DNA from: Vibrio gallaecicus
GTDB lineage: Bacteria; Pseudomonadota; Gammaproteobacteria; Enterobacterales; Vibrionaceae
Assembly (NCBI RefSeq): GCF_024347495.1
Contig: NZ_AP025490.1
Coordinates: 2,542,001-2,606,000, forward strand
Direction of reading: 5' to 3'
DNA length: 64,000 nucleotides
The translations under genes and the position numbers were made by a program. Below, piece by piece: positions 28,319 through 38,870 of the stretch (positions are counted from its first letter, which is position 1; each line of letters begins with the position of its first letter). Under the pieces are notes generated by a model. It did no database searches. It saw only the letters and a list, made by a program, of their open reading frames with translations, and was not told the origin of the DNA.

Positions 28319-29428
28319 TTACTCACACACATATTCCACAACATTAAGACCAAAACCACCAAGTGCGTGGTAACGCTTCGAACTTGAAGAAAGTAAGCGC
28401 ATATCATGGACACCTAGGTCTTGTAGGATCTGAGAGCCAACACCAACACGACGAGAGGTACCTTGCTTCTTCGCCATCTTTGGCTGCTCGTTCTTATCTT
28501 GAGCTTCAAAGGTCTTCACTTTGTGAATCAAAGAATCAGACGACTCTTCGTTGCCAAGGATAACCAGCACTCCACCTTCGTCACCAATGCGCTTCATCGC
28601 TTTATCTAGCGACCAACTACGCTCTGTACCACGGTCTGAATGAAGAAGGTCTGTGAAAGTATCATGTAAGTGCACACGAACTAATGGAGCACCTGCTGAT
28701 AAATCCCCTTTCTGCATGGCGTAATGAATTTGGTTATCGATAGTGTCACGGTAAGTAACAAGCTCGAAGTCACCAAACTCTGTCGGTAAATGGCACTGTG
28801 CAACACGCTCAATTGTGGTCTCGGTGTTGTTACGGTATTCGATGAGATCGGCAATCGTACCCAATTTGATATCGTGTTTTTCAGCAAACACTTCAAGGTC
28901 TGGACGACGTGCCATTGTGCCATCGTCATTAAGAATTTCGACAATAACAGACGCTGGTTCACAGCCCGCTAGACGAGCTAAATCACAACCTGCCTCTGTA
29001 TGACCAGCACGGGTTAACACCCCACCTTCTTGAGCTGTTAAAGGGAAGATGTGTCCTGGCTGCACAAGATCAGCCGCTTTCGCATCTTTTGCAACGGCAG
29101 CCTGCACTGTGACAGCGCGATCAGAAGCTGAAATACCTGTAGTTACCCCTTCAGCAGCTTCAATCGAAACCGTAAAATTAGTGGTGTACTGGGCATTGTT
29201 ATCTTGAACCATTGGCGCTAAACCCATTCGATTTGAGCGCTCTTTAGTCAATGTTAAGCAAATTAAACCGCGACCAAACATAGCCATAAAGTTGATGGCT
29301 TCTGGTGTTACATGCTCCGCAGCCATAATAAGATCGCCTTCGTTTTCACGATCTTCATCATCCATCAGGATAACCATCTTTCCTAGACGAATGTCTTCAA
29401 TAATTTCTTGAGGAGTACTAATTGGCAT
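28319..29428 (-). CDS. ribBA: 3,4-dihydroxy-2-butanone-4-phosphate synthase with a degenerate GTP cyclohydrolase II domain (RibBX type)
   Basis: The first 200 residues are a complete DHBP synthase ([41 protein letters not shown]), which makes the four-carbon riboflavin precursor from ribulose 5-phosphate. The remaining 165 residues align with GTP cyclohydrolase II but have lost its three zinc-binding cysteines (here [18 protein letters not shown]) and the RQEGRGIGL loop (here [10 protein letters not shown]). That half should not open GTP. This matches the known RibBX variant of Proteobacteria. A separate ribA is needed elsewhere. Confidence 0.93.
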   Translation of the reverse strand: MPISTPQEIIEDIRLGKMVILMDDEDRENEGDLIMAAEHVTPEAINFMAMFGRGLICLTLTKERSNRMGLAPMVQDNNAQYTTNFTVSIEAAEGVTTGISASDRAVTVQAAVAKDAKAADLVQPGHIFPLTAQEGGVLTRAGHTEAGCDLARLAGCEPASVIVEILNDDGTMARRPDLEVFAEKHDIKLGTIADLIEYRNNTETTIERVAQCHLPTEFGDFELVTYRDTIDNQIHYAMQKGDLSAGAPLVRVHLHDTFTDLLHSDRGTERSWSLDKAMKRIGDEGGVLVILGNEESSDSLIHKVKTFEAQDKNEQPKMAKKQGTSRRVGVGSQILQDLGVHDMRLLSSSSKRYHALGGFGLNVVEYVCE

Positions 29429-29510
29429 TTTCTATTCCTATGAAATGGTTCAGCTTCCTAGAACCGACACGATTAAACCTGATGATATTACTTAACTTAT
29501 GCTGTTTCAG

Positions 29511-30167
29511 TTAAGCAAAACCATTCTGCTGTAAAAATTCCATTGTAAGACGTGACTCAGGCTCAGCATTTTGCTGTTGCCCTTGTAACAAACGCTCCAT
29601 ATATCGCGCTAAAACATCCACTTCCAAATTTACTTTTCGCCCAACATTAAACTGGTCGATTGTGGTTTCGGATGAAGTATGAGGAACAATCGTCAATTTA
29701 AACGCGTTTTTACGTAAATCATTCACTGTTAGGCTAATGCCATCAACGGTAATTGACCCTTTTTGAGCGACATATTTAGATATCTCTTCAGGCATTTCTA
29801 CCCAAAACTCGATGGCTCGTCCAACTTGGTTTCGCTCTATGATTTCGCCTACACCATCAACGTGACCAGAAACGATATGCCCACCAAAGCGCGTTGTTGG
29901 CAGCATGGCTTTTTCTAAATTCAATTTATCGCCAGCTTGGTAATCAATGAAACCGGTTTTTTTTAATGTTTCTAGTGAAAGGTCAGCGCTGTAGCTATTC
30001 TCGTCAAATTCAACCACAGTCAAACACACACCATTGGTCGCAATGCTGTCGCCTAATTTAACATCAGACATATCCAACTTATTTGCTTTTACCGTTACGG
30101 TAATATCTTCTCCACGAGGAGTGATTGCGCTTAGGGTGCCAACGGCTTCTACAATTCCTGTAAACAT
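29511..30167 (-). CDS. ribE: Riboflavin synthase alpha chain RibE
   Basis: Dismutates two lumazine molecules to riboflavin. Two lumazine-binding repeats are visible, starting MFTGIVEAVGTLSAI and GGHIVSGHVDGVGEI. A TTG at 30173 could extend it by two residues, but the canonical MFTGIVE start at 30167 (218 aa, ATG preceded by AAGAG) is preferred. It lies between ribD and ribBA. Confidence 0.96.
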   Translation of the reverse strand: MFTGIVEAVGTLSAITPRGEDITVTVKANKLDMSDVKLGDSIATNGVCLTVVEFDENSYSADLSLETLKKTGFIDYQAGDKLNLEKAMLPTTRFGGHIVSGHVDGVGEIIERNQVGRAIEFWVEMPEEISKYVAQKGSITVDGISLTVNDLRKNAFKLTIVPHTSSETTIDQFNVGRKVNLEVDVLARYMERLLQGQQQNAEPESRLTMEFLQQNGFA

Positions 30168-30194
30168 ATTCAAGCTCTTGTATTTTTAACGTGA

Positions 30195-31301
30195 TTAATT
30201 CGATGCTTTCCAGCGCGGTTTTGCAATAATGCGGATATCAGGACCTACCATTCTAAGATCGCTAATATCAAGGTCAATAACTTCAGACATTGAATCAATC
30301 CCAAGAGCACCCATTAGACCCCGTCCATCACTGCCCATAAGCTTAGGTGCTAAATAAAGGATTAGTTCATCAACAAGCTGCGCTTCCATCAGGCTTTTTG
30401 CCAAGGTAGCGCCCGCTTCAACCCAAACATGGTCAATATGATGTGCTGGTAACTGAGAAAAAAGAGCCTCTAGATCTAGCCCTTTATCAGATGCAATGAC
30501 ATGAATGTCAGCGTTACTTTCCGCTACTCTTAAGACTGCAGATTCAGAACGAAATAGCTTCAATTCAGGCGTCAGTTTATTTTGGCGATCTAAGATAATT
30601 CGGACAGGTTGACGTAATGCGTCTTTAAAATACTGGCTTTTTAAGTTCGTTGAGAAATCCTCCCAGCGAACATTCAGTGACGCATTATCATCAATAACCG
30701 TTTGGCTTGTTGATAATACGGCTCCAGCTTTTGCTCGGAAATGCTGAACATCTCTTCGAGCTTCTGAAGAAGTAATCCACTGACTTTCACCATTGCTCAG
30801 AGCGGTTTGCCCATCCAAACTGGCAGCCATTTTTAGTTGTACAAAAGGCTTACCCGTTTTCATTTTTTTTATGAATGCCGGGTTCAAATCATTCGCATCT
30901 TGCTCTAACAGCCCTACTTCAACAGTGATCCCAGCGTCTTGCAACATTGCAATACCGCGACCGGCTACCTGAGGATTAGGATCGACCATGGCACAAATCA
31001 CTTTTGAAACTTGAGCCTTGATAAGCCCTTCAGCACATGGAGGTGTTCGACCATAATGCGAGCATGGTTCTAAAGTGACATAAGCTGTCGAACCTTTTGC
31101 TTGCTCGCCAGCCATTCTCATAGCATGGACCTCAGCATGAGGCTCTCCTGCTTTGTGGTGATAACCTTCACCAACAATATGACCATCATTGACAATCACA
31201 CACCCTACATTTGGGTTAGGAGCTGTTGTATAGATACCACGCTTTGCTAACTGAATAGCTCGTGACATCATTTCAAAATCAAAGGGAGTAAATTTAGGCA
31301 T
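30195..31301 (-). CDS. ribD: Bifunctional pyrimidine deaminase / reductase RibD
   Basis: Second and third steps of riboflavin synthesis. The N-terminal deaminase has the zinc motifs HAEVHAM and PCSHYGRTPPC. The C-terminal reductase (about 150-368) begins KPFVQLKMAASLDGQTAL and binds NADPH. The 368-aa length is typical. It begins 12 nt after the nrdR stop, so the two genes are one transcription unit. Confidence 0.97.
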   Translation of the reverse strand: MPKFTPFDFEMMSRAIQLAKRGIYTTAPNPNVGCVIVNDGHIVGEGYHHKAGEPHAEVHAMRMAGEQAKGSTAYVTLEPCSHYGRTPPCAEGLIKAQVSKVICAMVDPNPQVAGRGIAMLQDAGITVEVGLLEQDANDLNPAFIKKMKTGKPFVQLKMAASLDGQTALSNGESQWITSSEARRDVQHFRAKAGAVLSTSQTVIDDNASLNVRWEDFSTNLKSQYFKDALRQPVRIILDRQNKLTPELKLFRSESAVLRVAESNADIHVIASDKGLDLEALFSQLPAHHIDHVWVEAGATLAKSLMEAQLVDELILYLAPKLMGSDGRGLMGALGIDSMSEVIDLDISDLRMVGPDIRIIAKPRWKASN

Positions 31302-31312
31302 GATAAGGCGTA

Positions 31313-31762
31313 CTAGTCTTCTAATTTTGCGATTTCTTCACCAAACTCTCGAATATCTTCAAAACTACGATAAACCGATGCAAAGCGGATATAAGCGACT
31401 TTATCGAGTTCTTTAAGTTGGTCCATAACAAAGTTACCAATCATATCGCTCGGTACTTCTCGTTCACCAGTAGCGCGAAGTTGAGATTTGATGGTGCTGA
31501 TTGCAAGTTCAATAGAATCAGCACTTACTGGACGTTTTTCTAATGCTCGTTGGACACCGCCCACCATTTTGTCTTCATTAAATGGTTCACGGTTTCCATT
31601 CGATTTAATTACTTTCGGCATCACGAGTTCAGCCGATTCAAAAGTAGTAAAACGCTCACTGCATGCTAGGCATTGACGACGACGACGCACTTGGTGCCCA
31701 TCAGCAACTAGCCTCGAATCAATAACTTTAGTGTCGTTCTCTGAACAAAAAGGACAATGCAT
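31313..31762 (-). CDS. nrdR: Transcriptional repressor NrdR
   Basis: ATP/dATP-sensing repressor of ribonucleotide reductase genes. The N-terminal zinc ribbon has Cys3, Cys6, Cys31 and Cys34, followed by an ATP-cone domain ([19 protein letters not shown]). The frame opens five codons earlier, but the ATG at 31762 follows GGAGGTGAT and gives the conserved MHCPFC start (149 aa). It is the first gene of the riboflavin cluster. Confidence 0.97.
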   Translation of the reverse strand: MHCPFCSENDTKVIDSRLVADGHQVRRRRQCLACSERFTTFESAELVMPKVIKSNGNREPFNEDKMVGGVQRALEKRPVSADSIELAISTIKSQLRATGEREVPSDMIGNFVMDQLKELDKVAYIRFASVYRSFEDIREFGEEIAKLED

Positions 31763-31818
31763 ATCACCTCCAAACAATTATATTCAGTGTAACGGAATTG
31801 CTAAACGTTAGGAAAGAA

Positions 31819-31840
31819 AAAGGACCATTTAAGGTCCTTT
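31819..31840 (-). terminator. Terminator downstream of proBA
   Basis: AAAGGACC pairs with GGTCCTTT around a 6-nt loop. On the minus strand the stem is followed by five T. It lies about 90 bp after the proA stop codon and before nrdR. Confidence 0.85.
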
Positions 31841-31929
31841 ACTCAGGTTGTACACCTATATATGCGGTTATAAATTAGTATTTATCACTCACTAGGTCGT
31901 ACTCGCTGTCAGCTACGTGATGGATAAGT

Positions 31930-33180
31930 TTAACTTCGAACTAAGTAGTTCGCCTTGCCTACCCACTTATAACTGGTTAACTCTTCAAGCCCCATTGGCC
32001 CGCGGGCGTGAAGTTTTTGAGTTGAAACGGCCACTTCAGCACCTAAACCAAATTGTGCGCCATCAGTGAAACGAGTTGAAGCGTTGACATAAACCGCCGC
32101 TGAGCCTACAGAGTTAATGAATAGCTCTGAGCTTTCTAAGCTATTAGTCATGATAGCATCTGAGTGGCTCGCATTATGAATACGCATATGGTCAACGGCT
32201 TCTTTTACATCCGCCACGATTTTTACGCCTAGCGTGTAACTTAGCCATTCAGTATCAAAGTCACCTTCAACTGCGTCTCGCTGGTCAGCAAAGCCTACTA
32301 ATAACTCTTTTGCACTCGCATCCGCTACTAAAGTCACTTTTCCATCTAATCGTGCTTTAAGTTTCGCTAGAAACTCTGGCGCAATCGCCTCGTGAACGAG
32401 CAATGAATCGAGTGAATTGCATGCTGATGGACGTTGAACTTTCGAGTTTTCAACAACATCAACAGACTTATCAAGATCGGCACTTTCATCAACAAAAATA
32501 TGGCTAATGCCAAAACCACCAATAATTACAGGTATAGTGCTGTTTTCTTTACACATTTTATGTAATCCGGCACCACCACGAGGAATGATCATATCAACGT
32601 AGTCATCCAATTTAAGCAATTGAGAAACTAGCTCACGATCTGGCTTTTCGATGTATTGAACAGAAGCCGCAGGTAGCTTCGCTTTCTCAAGTGCAGATTG
32701 GATTACTTTTACCAATTCCATGTTTGAGAAAAACGTTTCTTTACCACCACGCAAAATACTCGCGTTGCCTGTTTTTAAACAAAGAGCAGCAATATCAATC
32801 GTCACATTAGGACGAGCTTCGTAAATTACGCCAACAACACCTAAAGGAACACGACGGCGAGAAAGTGACATGCCATTTTCTAAGACTTTGCTGTCAATTT
32901 CACTGCCTACAGGGTCATTTAAACTAATAACATTGCGAACATCGTTAGCAATTCCAGTCAGACGCTCTTCATTCAATAAAAGACGATCAAGTAATGCTTC
33001 TGTTAGACCTGCATCTCGACCTAATTGAATATCTTTCGAGTTTGCTTCTAAAATTGTGCTGGCATTTGCTTCCAGCTCATCAGCAATAATCGCTAGAGCT
33101 TGGTTCTTTTGCGCTGTCGAAGCAGTCGCAAGGTGAAAGGCAGCCTCTTTTGCCGCAATACCCATGTTAGTTAAATCCAC
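31930..33180 (-). CDS. proA: Gamma-glutamyl phosphate reductase ProA
   Basis: NADPH-dependent reduction of gamma-glutamyl phosphate to glutamate semialdehyde in proline synthesis. The 416-aa aldehyde-dehydrogenase-like protein carries the catalytic Cys in [16 protein letters not shown] and the phosphate-handling region [20 protein letters not shown]. It follows proB by 64 nt. Confidence 0.97.
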   Translation of the reverse strand: MDLTNMGIAAKEAAFHLATASTAQKNQALAIIADELEANASTILEANSKDIQLGRDAGLTEALLDRLLLNEERLTGIANDVRNVISLNDPVGSEIDSKVLENGMSLSRRRVPLGVVGVIYEARPNVTIDIAALCLKTGNASILRGGKETFFSNMELVKVIQSALEKAKLPAASVQYIEKPDRELVSQLLKLDDYVDMIIPRGGAGLHKMCKENSTIPVIIGGFGISHIFVDESADLDKSVDVVENSKVQRPSACNSLDSLLVHEAIAPEFLAKLKARLDGKVTLVADASAKELLVGFADQRDAVEGDFDTEWLSYTLGVKIVADVKEAVDHMRIHNASHSDAIMTNSLESSELFINSVGSAAVYVNASTRFTDGAQFGLGAEVAVSTQKLHARGPMGLEELTSYKWVGKANYLVRS

Positions 33181-33244
33181 GTTTAACTCTCCTAAATTCT
33201 GTCTGTCTCTGAATGCTATTCTAAGGGTGTGTTCTTCTAAAAAG

Positions 33245-34384
33245 TTATTCTTGAATCACAACCAAGTCATCACGATGAATGACTTCTGAACCATAGTCAT
33301 AACCTAAAATCGCACCAATATCTTTACTGTGTTTACCGGCAATTTTTGCCAGGTCTTGGCTTGAGTAACTTGAAATACCACGAGCAATAACGGCTCCTTT
33401 CAAATCAGTCACTTGAGTCACTTCTCCACGAGAAAACTCTCCGCTGACTTTCGTCACGCCTTTAGCCAAAAGGCTACTACCTTTAGTGATAACGGCATTT
33501 ACAGCGCCATCATCAATCATAATATCGCCAGCAGATGCCGGCCCAGCCAGAATCCAGCGCTTACGGTTTTCTAGCGCTTCGGCTAATGGTAAAAAGCGAG
33601 TGCCTTGCGGGTCATTGCTCAATGAGTCAAAAACCACATTTTCAGCACTGCCCGCTGCAATAATTACTTCAATACCAGCGCGACGTGCAATATCAGCAGC
33701 TTGCAACTTAGTCGCCATACCGCCAGTACCTAATGTAGAACCACTGCCACCCGCTATTTTACGTAGCGTATCATCAATGGTTTTTACTTCTTTAATAAGC
33801 TCAGCATTCGGATCTTTTCTTGGGTCTGCAGTGAACAGCCCTTTTTGATCCGTCAGAAGTAACAATTTATCTGCGCCACATAAAATGCCAACCAATGCCG
33901 ATAAGTTATCGTTATCACCGACTTTGATTTCATTGGTGGCAACCGCATCGTTTTCATTCACGATTGGAATAATGTCATTGTCGACTAATGCATTTATGGT
34001 ATCGCGGGCATTAAGGAAACGTTCACGATCGTCAAGGTCAGCACGGGTAAGTAGCATTTGACCAATTTTAATACCATAAATGGCGAATAATGATTCCCAT
34101 GCTTGAATCAACTGGCTCTGCCCTACTGCCGCAAGCAACTGTTTGCTTGCCATTGAGTTGGGGAGTGCGGGGTAACCTAGGTGTTCACGCCCAGCAGCAA
34201 TTGCACCAGACGAAACCATGACCACTGAATGGCCTTGTTTTTTTAATTCAGCACACTGACGCACCAACTCAACCATATGAGCTCGGTCTAATGCTAACGT
34301 TCCACCAGTAAGAACACTGGTACCTAGTTTCACAACAACAGTTTTACGCTGTGCTGCGGTTCCGCTTTGTTGATTTGTAGTCAT
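33245..34384 (-). CDS. proB: Glutamate 5-kinase ProB
   Basis: First proline enzyme; phosphorylates glutamate and is feedback-inhibited by proline. The amino-acid-kinase domain has [26 protein letters not shown] and [23 protein letters not shown]; the C-terminal PUA domain covers the last 100 residues. A TTG at 34408 is possible, but the ATG at 34384 (379 aa) fits the family better; neither has a strong ribosome-binding site. Confidence 0.96.
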   Translation of the reverse strand: MTTNQQSGTAAQRKTVVVKLGTSVLTGGTLALDRAHMVELVRQCAELKKQGHSVVMVSSGAIAAGREHLGYPALPNSMASKQLLAAVGQSQLIQAWESLFAIYGIKIGQMLLTRADLDDRERFLNARDTINALVDNDIIPIVNENDAVATNEIKVGDNDNLSALVGILCGADKLLLLTDQKGLFTADPRKDPNAELIKEVKTIDDTLRKIAGGSGSTLGTGGMATKLQAADIARRAGIEVIIAAGSAENVVFDSLSNDPQGTRFLPLAEALENRKRWILAGPASAGDIMIDDGAVNAVITKGSSLLAKGVTKVSGEFSRGEVTQVTDLKGAVIARGISSYSSQDLAKIAGKHSKDIGAILGYDYGSEVIHRDDLVVIQE

Positions 34385-34506
34385 TGGGTCTTTTATGGAA
34401 TAAAACAAATAAGAGGTAATGTTTTAGCAATCAAAGCACCAATTCACAAGTAGAAAAGGTGCTAATTAGCACCTTTTTATCTTATCGAGGAAGGTAACGC
34501 TTAAAA

Positions 34507-34896
34507 TCAGACGAATTCAACAGACTCTTCATCCAATTGAACATTGATTTCAAACTTTTTGGAAAGCTCATCTACCAACTTCTGGTGGAAGGCTTCTTGG
34601 GTACGGCTAACTTCTGCTACTGCTTTTTTCGGCAAAGCCTGTGAATCCCAATCACCAGCAACATTGTATCGACCAATGTTATATTTTGCCGTAAATCCAT
34701 CTTCTGATCGGTTTAGCTCTAACCACCACCCCCAGAACTCGCGTTCTTCTGGTGACTTTTTGTCACTAACACATACTGATAAACAGTCAAAGATATAATG
34801 CCCATCTTCAGACTGAGGTTCCCTCAGATATGGTCCAATCGCTTTAAGTGCGGTCAACAAACGATAATGTGTAGGTTTCTTTGTCACTTCTGACAT
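34507..34896 (-). CDS. crl: Sigma factor-binding protein Crl
   Basis: Binds sigma S and helps it assemble with RNA polymerase at stationary-phase promoters. The 129-aa protein matches the family ([42 protein letters not shown]). The ATG at 34896 follows GGAGATT; the longer frame starts without support. The frsA-crl-proB neighbourhood is typical of vibrios. Confidence 0.95.
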   Translation of the reverse strand: MSEVTKKPTHYRLLTALKAIGPYLREPQSEDGHYIFDCLSVCVSDKKSPEEREFWGWWLELNRSEDGFTAKYNIGRYNVAGDWDSQALPKKAVAEVSRTQEAFHQKLVDELSKKFEINVQLDEESVEFV

Positions 34897-35012
34897 ATTG
34901 AATCTCCATTTCAATGTTAAGAATGACGCCATCTAACAGTTTTTATAAATTATTGTTAAATGTCATATGCTTGCGCATACGTATATCATGCTTAACTAAT
35001 TTAGGAGGAATG

Positions 35013-36266
35013 TCATCTAAATAATTCATCTTCCAGCCATTTTATCGCTAAATCGAGGGATTGCTCATACCCTTTTGTAATTGATTTAGATTTGATCATT
35101 TTGGCTTTACCGTAATCGCTGTAAATCGCAACCAATTGATTATCTGAATGAGGTGAGATTGGGTCGCCTTCTAGCGATAAAGCTAAAATCGGCACTCGAG
35201 TTTTGCTATTGGCAAGCAACCCTTGCACTTTCAGTGACCAAGCCATTAATTGCCCTGACAGACTATTAATATCGACCACACTTTTACCAAGACGTGATGC
35301 TAATACATCCAAATACATTTTGGGCATTTGTTTGAGTTTCTTGGAGTTTGCGAATATATCGTGAATAGGCGCCCCAAAAGTAACACAGGCTTTGATTTTC
35401 GTTTGCTCCATAAACGACAATCTAACCATTGCATTCCCGCCAAAACGAAAGCCAAATAGACCCACTTTATGGTGATCAACCCAAGGAATATTATAGAGCT
35501 CATTTAATACGGCTTGATGTAAACACGAAGAATCTTCAGATAAGTTCCAGTGAGAACTATGACCAATAGACGGCATATCTACCGTTAACATCGCAATATT
35601 TTTGGGAGCTAAGAAATCACGGAACAAACGCCACATATCGGTTTGTAGACTGTCTAAACCCGCACTCACAATCACAACTGGCTGAGGCTTATCCGTTTTG
35701 GTGAGGTGTAAATGCGCTTTGATTTTTTTATTCTCGTATGGAATCTCGATCTGCTTAACAATAAAATCGGTCTTTTTGATGGCTTCGCTGTATGCCGAAT
35801 TCGCAAGGACTTGCGCCTGTGTCGCTAAATTATCGTTTTTAAGGTGAGGGTAACCAGCAATACTAAAACACAAAGATGCCGAAAAGAGCTCTTCTGCAGC
35901 ACTGTTATCATCCAAGTTGTTTGAACGTTTTTGGTGTCGCATTCCCAATTTGGTCCACTCATACGCCCAGTTTCCACTGTGGTATCCCATCACAGTATCT
36001 AACCACTCATCACTCGTACGGGAATGAGTAGAAGAGGCGATTCTAGAAAGCACTTCTTCTTGTTCTATTGGATCAACACCCTGCCACACCCACTGCAAGC
36101 GCCTTAAGTTTCTATACCAAGCTTGATCTTGCTTTGCTTTCTTTTCGTCAAGCAATTCAATTGAACTTGGCATATAACGCGTGAGCATGGATGTCTCTTT
36201 AGCTTGCTTATGTTTTACAAACAAGGTTTCTGAGAGGTTGCTGCTGGTTTCTTTTGATTCAGACAT
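35013..36266 (-). CDS. frsA: Fermentation-respiration switch protein FrsA
   Basis: Cytoplasmic alpha/beta hydrolase-fold protein reported to bind the glucose-specific PTS enzyme IIA and shift cells towards fermentation. The N-terminal half (ETLFVKHKQAKETSMLTRYMP) and C-terminal hydrolase fold match FrsA. The nucleophile elbow reads GFRFGGN, without the usual serine, as seen in this family. The ATG at 36266 gives 417 aa; the frame extends further upstream across a terminator, which is unlikely. Confidence 0.93.
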   Translation of the reverse strand: MSESKETSSNLSETLFVKHKQAKETSMLTRYMPSSIELLDEKKAKQDQAWYRNLRRLQWVWQGVDPIEQEEVLSRIASSTHSRTSDEWLDTVMGYHSGNWAYEWTKLGMRHQKRSNNLDDNSAAEELFSASLCFSIAGYPHLKNDNLATQAQVLANSAYSEAIKKTDFIVKQIEIPYENKKIKAHLHLTKTDKPQPVVIVSAGLDSLQTDMWRLFRDFLAPKNIAMLTVDMPSIGHSSHWNLSEDSSCLHQAVLNELYNIPWVDHHKVGLFGFRFGGNAMVRLSFMEQTKIKACVTFGAPIHDIFANSKKLKQMPKMYLDVLASRLGKSVVDINSLSGQLMAWSLKVQGLLANSKTRVPILALSLEGDPISPHSDNQLVAIYSDYGKAKMIKSKSITKGYEQSLDLAIKWLEDELFR

Positions 36267-36307
36267 GGGCTTACTTAGTAGGGAACTATTATTCTCATAA
36301 TATAAAA

Positions 36308-36335
36308 AAAAATGCCCCAATAAAGGGGCATTTTT
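36308..36335. terminator. Terminator between gpt and frsA
   Basis: AAAATGCCCC (36309-36318) pairs with GGGGCATTTT around a 6-nt loop. On the minus strand it is followed by a run of nine T and lies 19 bp after the gpt stop. Confidence 0.88.
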
Positions 36336-36354
36336 CATAAATCGTAACTAGAGC

Positions 36355-36819
36355 TTACTTTTGCTTGCGGTTAATAGGCTCAATAAACGTGATGCCTGTA
36401 TCCCACGGTTGCTCAATCCAAGTGTCTTGAGCAATATCAACAATATAATCATCAAGTAAATCAGCGCCAGACGGCTTAGCACATACCGCAATAAGTTTTG
36501 CTTTCGGGTACATTTCACGAAGCTTACGGGCAGTATCACCGCTATCCACTAAATCTTCTACAATCAAGAAGCCTTCGCCATCACCTTCAGGCGCTTTAAC
36601 TACTGTCATATCACGTTGGTGATCGTGGTCGTAGCTAGAAATACAAATCGTATCAACATGGCGAATACCCAGTTCACGAGCAAGAATTGCACCTGGAACT
36701 AAGCCTCCACGGCTTACAGCCCAGATTCCCTTCCACTGCTCTGCAGGCATTTGCTTTTCTGCAAGTTGGCGACAATATGTTTGCATGTTGTCCCAAGAGA
36801 TGACGAATTTTGTAGTCAT
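36355..36819 (-). CDS. gpt: Xanthine-guanine phosphoribosyltransferase Gpt
   Basis: Purine salvage enzyme that joins guanine, xanthine or hypoxanthine to PRPP. The 154-aa protein has the PRPP-binding motif [17 protein letters not shown] and the substrate region [12 protein letters not shown]. It lies 40 nt after the purine permease gene, so uptake and salvage are probably co-expressed. Confidence 0.97.
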   Translation of the reverse strand: MTTKFVISWDNMQTYCRQLAEKQMPAEQWKGIWAVSRGGLVPGAILARELGIRHVDTICISSYDHDHQRDMTVVKAPEGDGEGFLIVEDLVDSGDTARKLREMYPKAKLIAVCAKPSGADLLDDYIVDIAQDTWIEQPWDTGITFIEPINRKQK

Positions 36820-36859
36820 AGTATTGAACCTAATAGTTATAAGCTTGTTGGTTTACGAA

Positions 36860-38155
36860 TTAAGCAGCAGTTAAAACGTATTTTAAAATAAAGATTGCAG
36901 ACATCACCCACACACTAAGTGAAACATCACGGCCTTTACCACTTGCTAGTTTGATTGCAGCGTAAGCAATGAACCCTAGAGAAATACCTTCTGCTATAGA
37001 GAAAGTCAGTGGCATTAATAGACACGTCACGACAACTGGTGCAGCTTCCGTTAAATCACGCCAATCGATGCTAACTAAGCCAGATAGCATTAGAATTGCT
37101 ACGTAGAAAAGCGCACCAGTTGTCGCGTAAGCGGGGATCATACCTGCTAATGGCGAGAAGAATAATGCAAGTAGGAATAAAATACCAACTACAACCGCAG
37201 TTAAACCTGTACGACCACCAGCCGCAACACCTGAAACACTCTCGATGTATGACGTTGTATTTGAAGTACCTAATAAAGCACCTACAGATGTAGCAGTTGA
37301 ATCAGCCAGTAGCGCTTTGTTTAAACGTGGAATTTTTCCATCTTTACCTATTAGGTCAGCTTTTTGAGCCACACCCACAAGCGTACCTGCCGTATCGAAA
37401 AGATCGACGAACAAGAAAGCAAATACAACAGAGATCATACCAATTTCAAATACAGCTGAAAAATCTAACTGTAGAAATGTTGGAGCAATACTTGGCGGAG
37501 CAGAGATAATCCCCGCGTATTCAACATCACCAAAAATAAGGCCAAGACCTGTAACCGCTAAAATTGCGATCATTACACCGCCTTTAACACCGCGATGTAC
37601 AAGAGCAATAGTAATGAAGAAACCAATAGAGGCGAGAACAGCAGGAACCGACGTAATTGCGCCCATAGAAACTAATGTCGCTGGGTTATCAACAACAATG
37701 CCTGCATTTTTCAGTGCGATAAACGCAAGGAATAAACCAATACCCGCAGAGATACCGGTACGCAGTGACATCGGAATTGAATTAATGATCCATTCACGAA
37801 TGCGAAAAATGCTTAAGAAAATGAATAGCACACCGGAAACGAATACAGCAGCAAGTGCAACCTGCCATGTGTAACCCATGCCTAAAACAACGGCATACGT
37901 AAAAAATGCGTTCAACCCCATACCCGGAGCTTGTGCGATTGGGTAGTTTGCTACGAAGCCCATGATGAAACAACCAACGGCAGCAGCAAGACAAGTGGCA
38001 ACAAATACAGCCCCATGATCCATACCAGCATCTGCTAGCATCGCTGGGTTTACAAAAATAATGTAAGCCATGGTTAAGAAGGTTGTTAAACCAGCAATGA
38101 TTTCAGTGCGCACATTTGTGCCATTTTCACTAAGTTTGAATAGCCTTTCGAGCAT
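36860..38155 (-). CDS. NCS2-family purine (adenine/hypoxanthine/guanine) permease
   Basis: Proton-driven purine importer of the AzgA-like branch of NCS2. The 431-aa protein has about 12 hydrophobic segments and the family motifs RTEIIAGLTTFLTMAYIIFVNP, MGLNAFFTYAVVLGMG and LLGTSNTTSYIESVSGVAAGGRTGLTA. An ATG two codons earlier (38161) touches the ribosome-binding site AGGAAA; the ATG at 38155 has better spacing. The exact base specificity is not readable. A PurR-like box lies upstream and gpt follows. Confidence 0.92.
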   Translation of the reverse strand: MLERLFKLSENGTNVRTEIIAGLTTFLTMAYIIFVNPAMLADAGMDHGAVFVATCLAAAVGCFIMGFVANYPIAQAPGMGLNAFFTYAVVLGMGYTWQVALAAVFVSGVLFIFLSIFRIREWIINSIPMSLRTGISAGIGLFLAFIALKNAGIVVDNPATLVSMGAITSVPAVLASIGFFITIALVHRGVKGGVMIAILAVTGLGLIFGDVEYAGIISAPPSIAPTFLQLDFSAVFEIGMISVVFAFLFVDLFDTAGTLVGVAQKADLIGKDGKIPRLNKALLADSTATSVGALLGTSNTTSYIESVSGVAAGGRTGLTAVVVGILFLLALFFSPLAGMIPAYATTGALFYVAILMLSGLVSIDWRDLTEAAPVVVTCLLMPLTFSIAEGISLGFIAYAAIKLASGKGRDVSLSVWVMSAIFILKYVLTAA

Positions 38156-38176
38156 TTTCATTTCCTATAAGGGTAA

Positions 38177-38192
38177 AGGTAAACGGTTGCGT
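38177..38192 (-). promoter_or_regulatory. Candidate PurR operator before the purine permease
   Basis: On the minus strand the 16-mer ACGCAACCGTTTACCT matches 13 of 16 positions of the PurR palindrome ACGCAAACGTTTGCGT. It sits 22 bp before the permease start. A second, weaker half (TAAACGATTGG) overlaps it. Control of a purine permease by PurR is biologically expected. Confidence 0.55.
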
Positions 38193-38530
38193 AAACGATT
38201 GGCTTCGGATTATAAAGTTATCAAATAACAAATTCCAGATAGAATTAAGACTCTAATAGATATTTATGACAAACATTACGAAACTAAGGACATAACAGGG
38301 AGGGAGGGTTTTAATTTAGTGCTTATAAAACAATAAAATACATTAGATTACTATATGTAAATCTAATGGTGATTTTTTATACTTCACACCAATTTTCTAA
38401 ACAATATAAGCCCAATAGCTCATCATCAACCTAATGAAATGCATTACAACTTCAACATAATTAGTTATAAGCATTGGTTATCTATGTCTGAGCTTAAAAT
38501 TTACACACTGAAAGTAACAGGCAAAAAAAA

Positions 38531-38552
38531 CGCCACTCTAAAATGAGTGGCG
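38531..38552 (-). terminator. Terminator of the small transcription unit at 38.5-38.8 kb
   Basis: CGCCACTC pairs with GAGTGGCG around a 6-nt loop; on the minus strand eight T follow directly (38530-38523). On the plus strand there is no T run, so the hairpin serves a minus-strand transcript that starts to its right. Confidence 0.88.
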
Positions 38553-38640
38553 GTAGAATTACTCAACCAATATAGGTTGTAAGAAAAATTCTTAATAAAT
38601 ATAGGGGTGAACAAACTGTTCAAGTCACATGCAGTTGGTC

Positions 38641-38727
38641 TTAGTAACCAAAGCTTGTTGGGTATGCAAAGTTGCCAGTGTAAACAGAGTTGTTAATCCA
38701 GAACATTGCAGATGGTAAACCTTTCAT
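38641..38727 (-). CDS. Small protein of 28 aa in a candidate dual-function RNA
   Basis: ATG at 38727 preceded by TAAGGTGATATTT, a good ribosome-binding site with normal spacing; TAA at 38641. The peptide begins MKGLPSAMFWINNSVYTG and ends NFAYPTSFGY. It is rich in aromatic and small residues, has one Trp, and has no clear membrane helix. Codon choice looks like that of expressed genes. I do not recognise the sequence with certainty. A similarly sized small protein (VcdP, about 29 aa) that acts on citrate synthase is known from Vibrio cholerae and should be compared. Confidence 0.7.
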   Translation of the reverse strand: MKGLPSAMFWINNSVYTGNFAYPTSFGY

Positions 38728-38870
38728 AAATATCACCTTATTAAATCAATAAAAATTAAGTTTGATTTCTCAGTTCCATGGAGGCGATAAAACGGACTCT
38801 TCCTTTGAGCATTTCGTCTTCACTGCTGAAGTTGGTTTTAATATACCCTAAAGAATTTTTATTACAAGAA

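Larger units (their letters stand above)
38523..38833 (-). ncRNA. Predicted small RNA/mRNA of about 310 nt with a 28-codon ORF
   Basis: A predicted promoter (-35 TTGTAA at 38862-38867, 16-bp spacer, -10 TATATT at 38840-38845) and a strong terminator bracket one transcript on the minus strand. It contains a 5' leader of about 100 nt, a 28-codon ORF and a 3' region of about 118 nt that includes an unpaired C-rich stretch (CACCCC near 38607). The layout resembles a dual-function sRNA such as Vibrio VcdRP; identity with it is a hypothesis I could not test. Confidence 0.6.

Noticed and set aside
28066..30200. FMN riboswitch (RFN element) upstream of ribBA, ribE or ribH
   Set aside because: I looked for the conserved RFN segments in the three gaps and found none. 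The gaps hold only ordinary ribosome-binding sites and one hairpin.
35423..35460. FrsA as a broken hydrolase
   Set aside because: The elbow reads GFRFGGN without serine, but this is the usual state in FrsA proteins, so it is not a local mutation.
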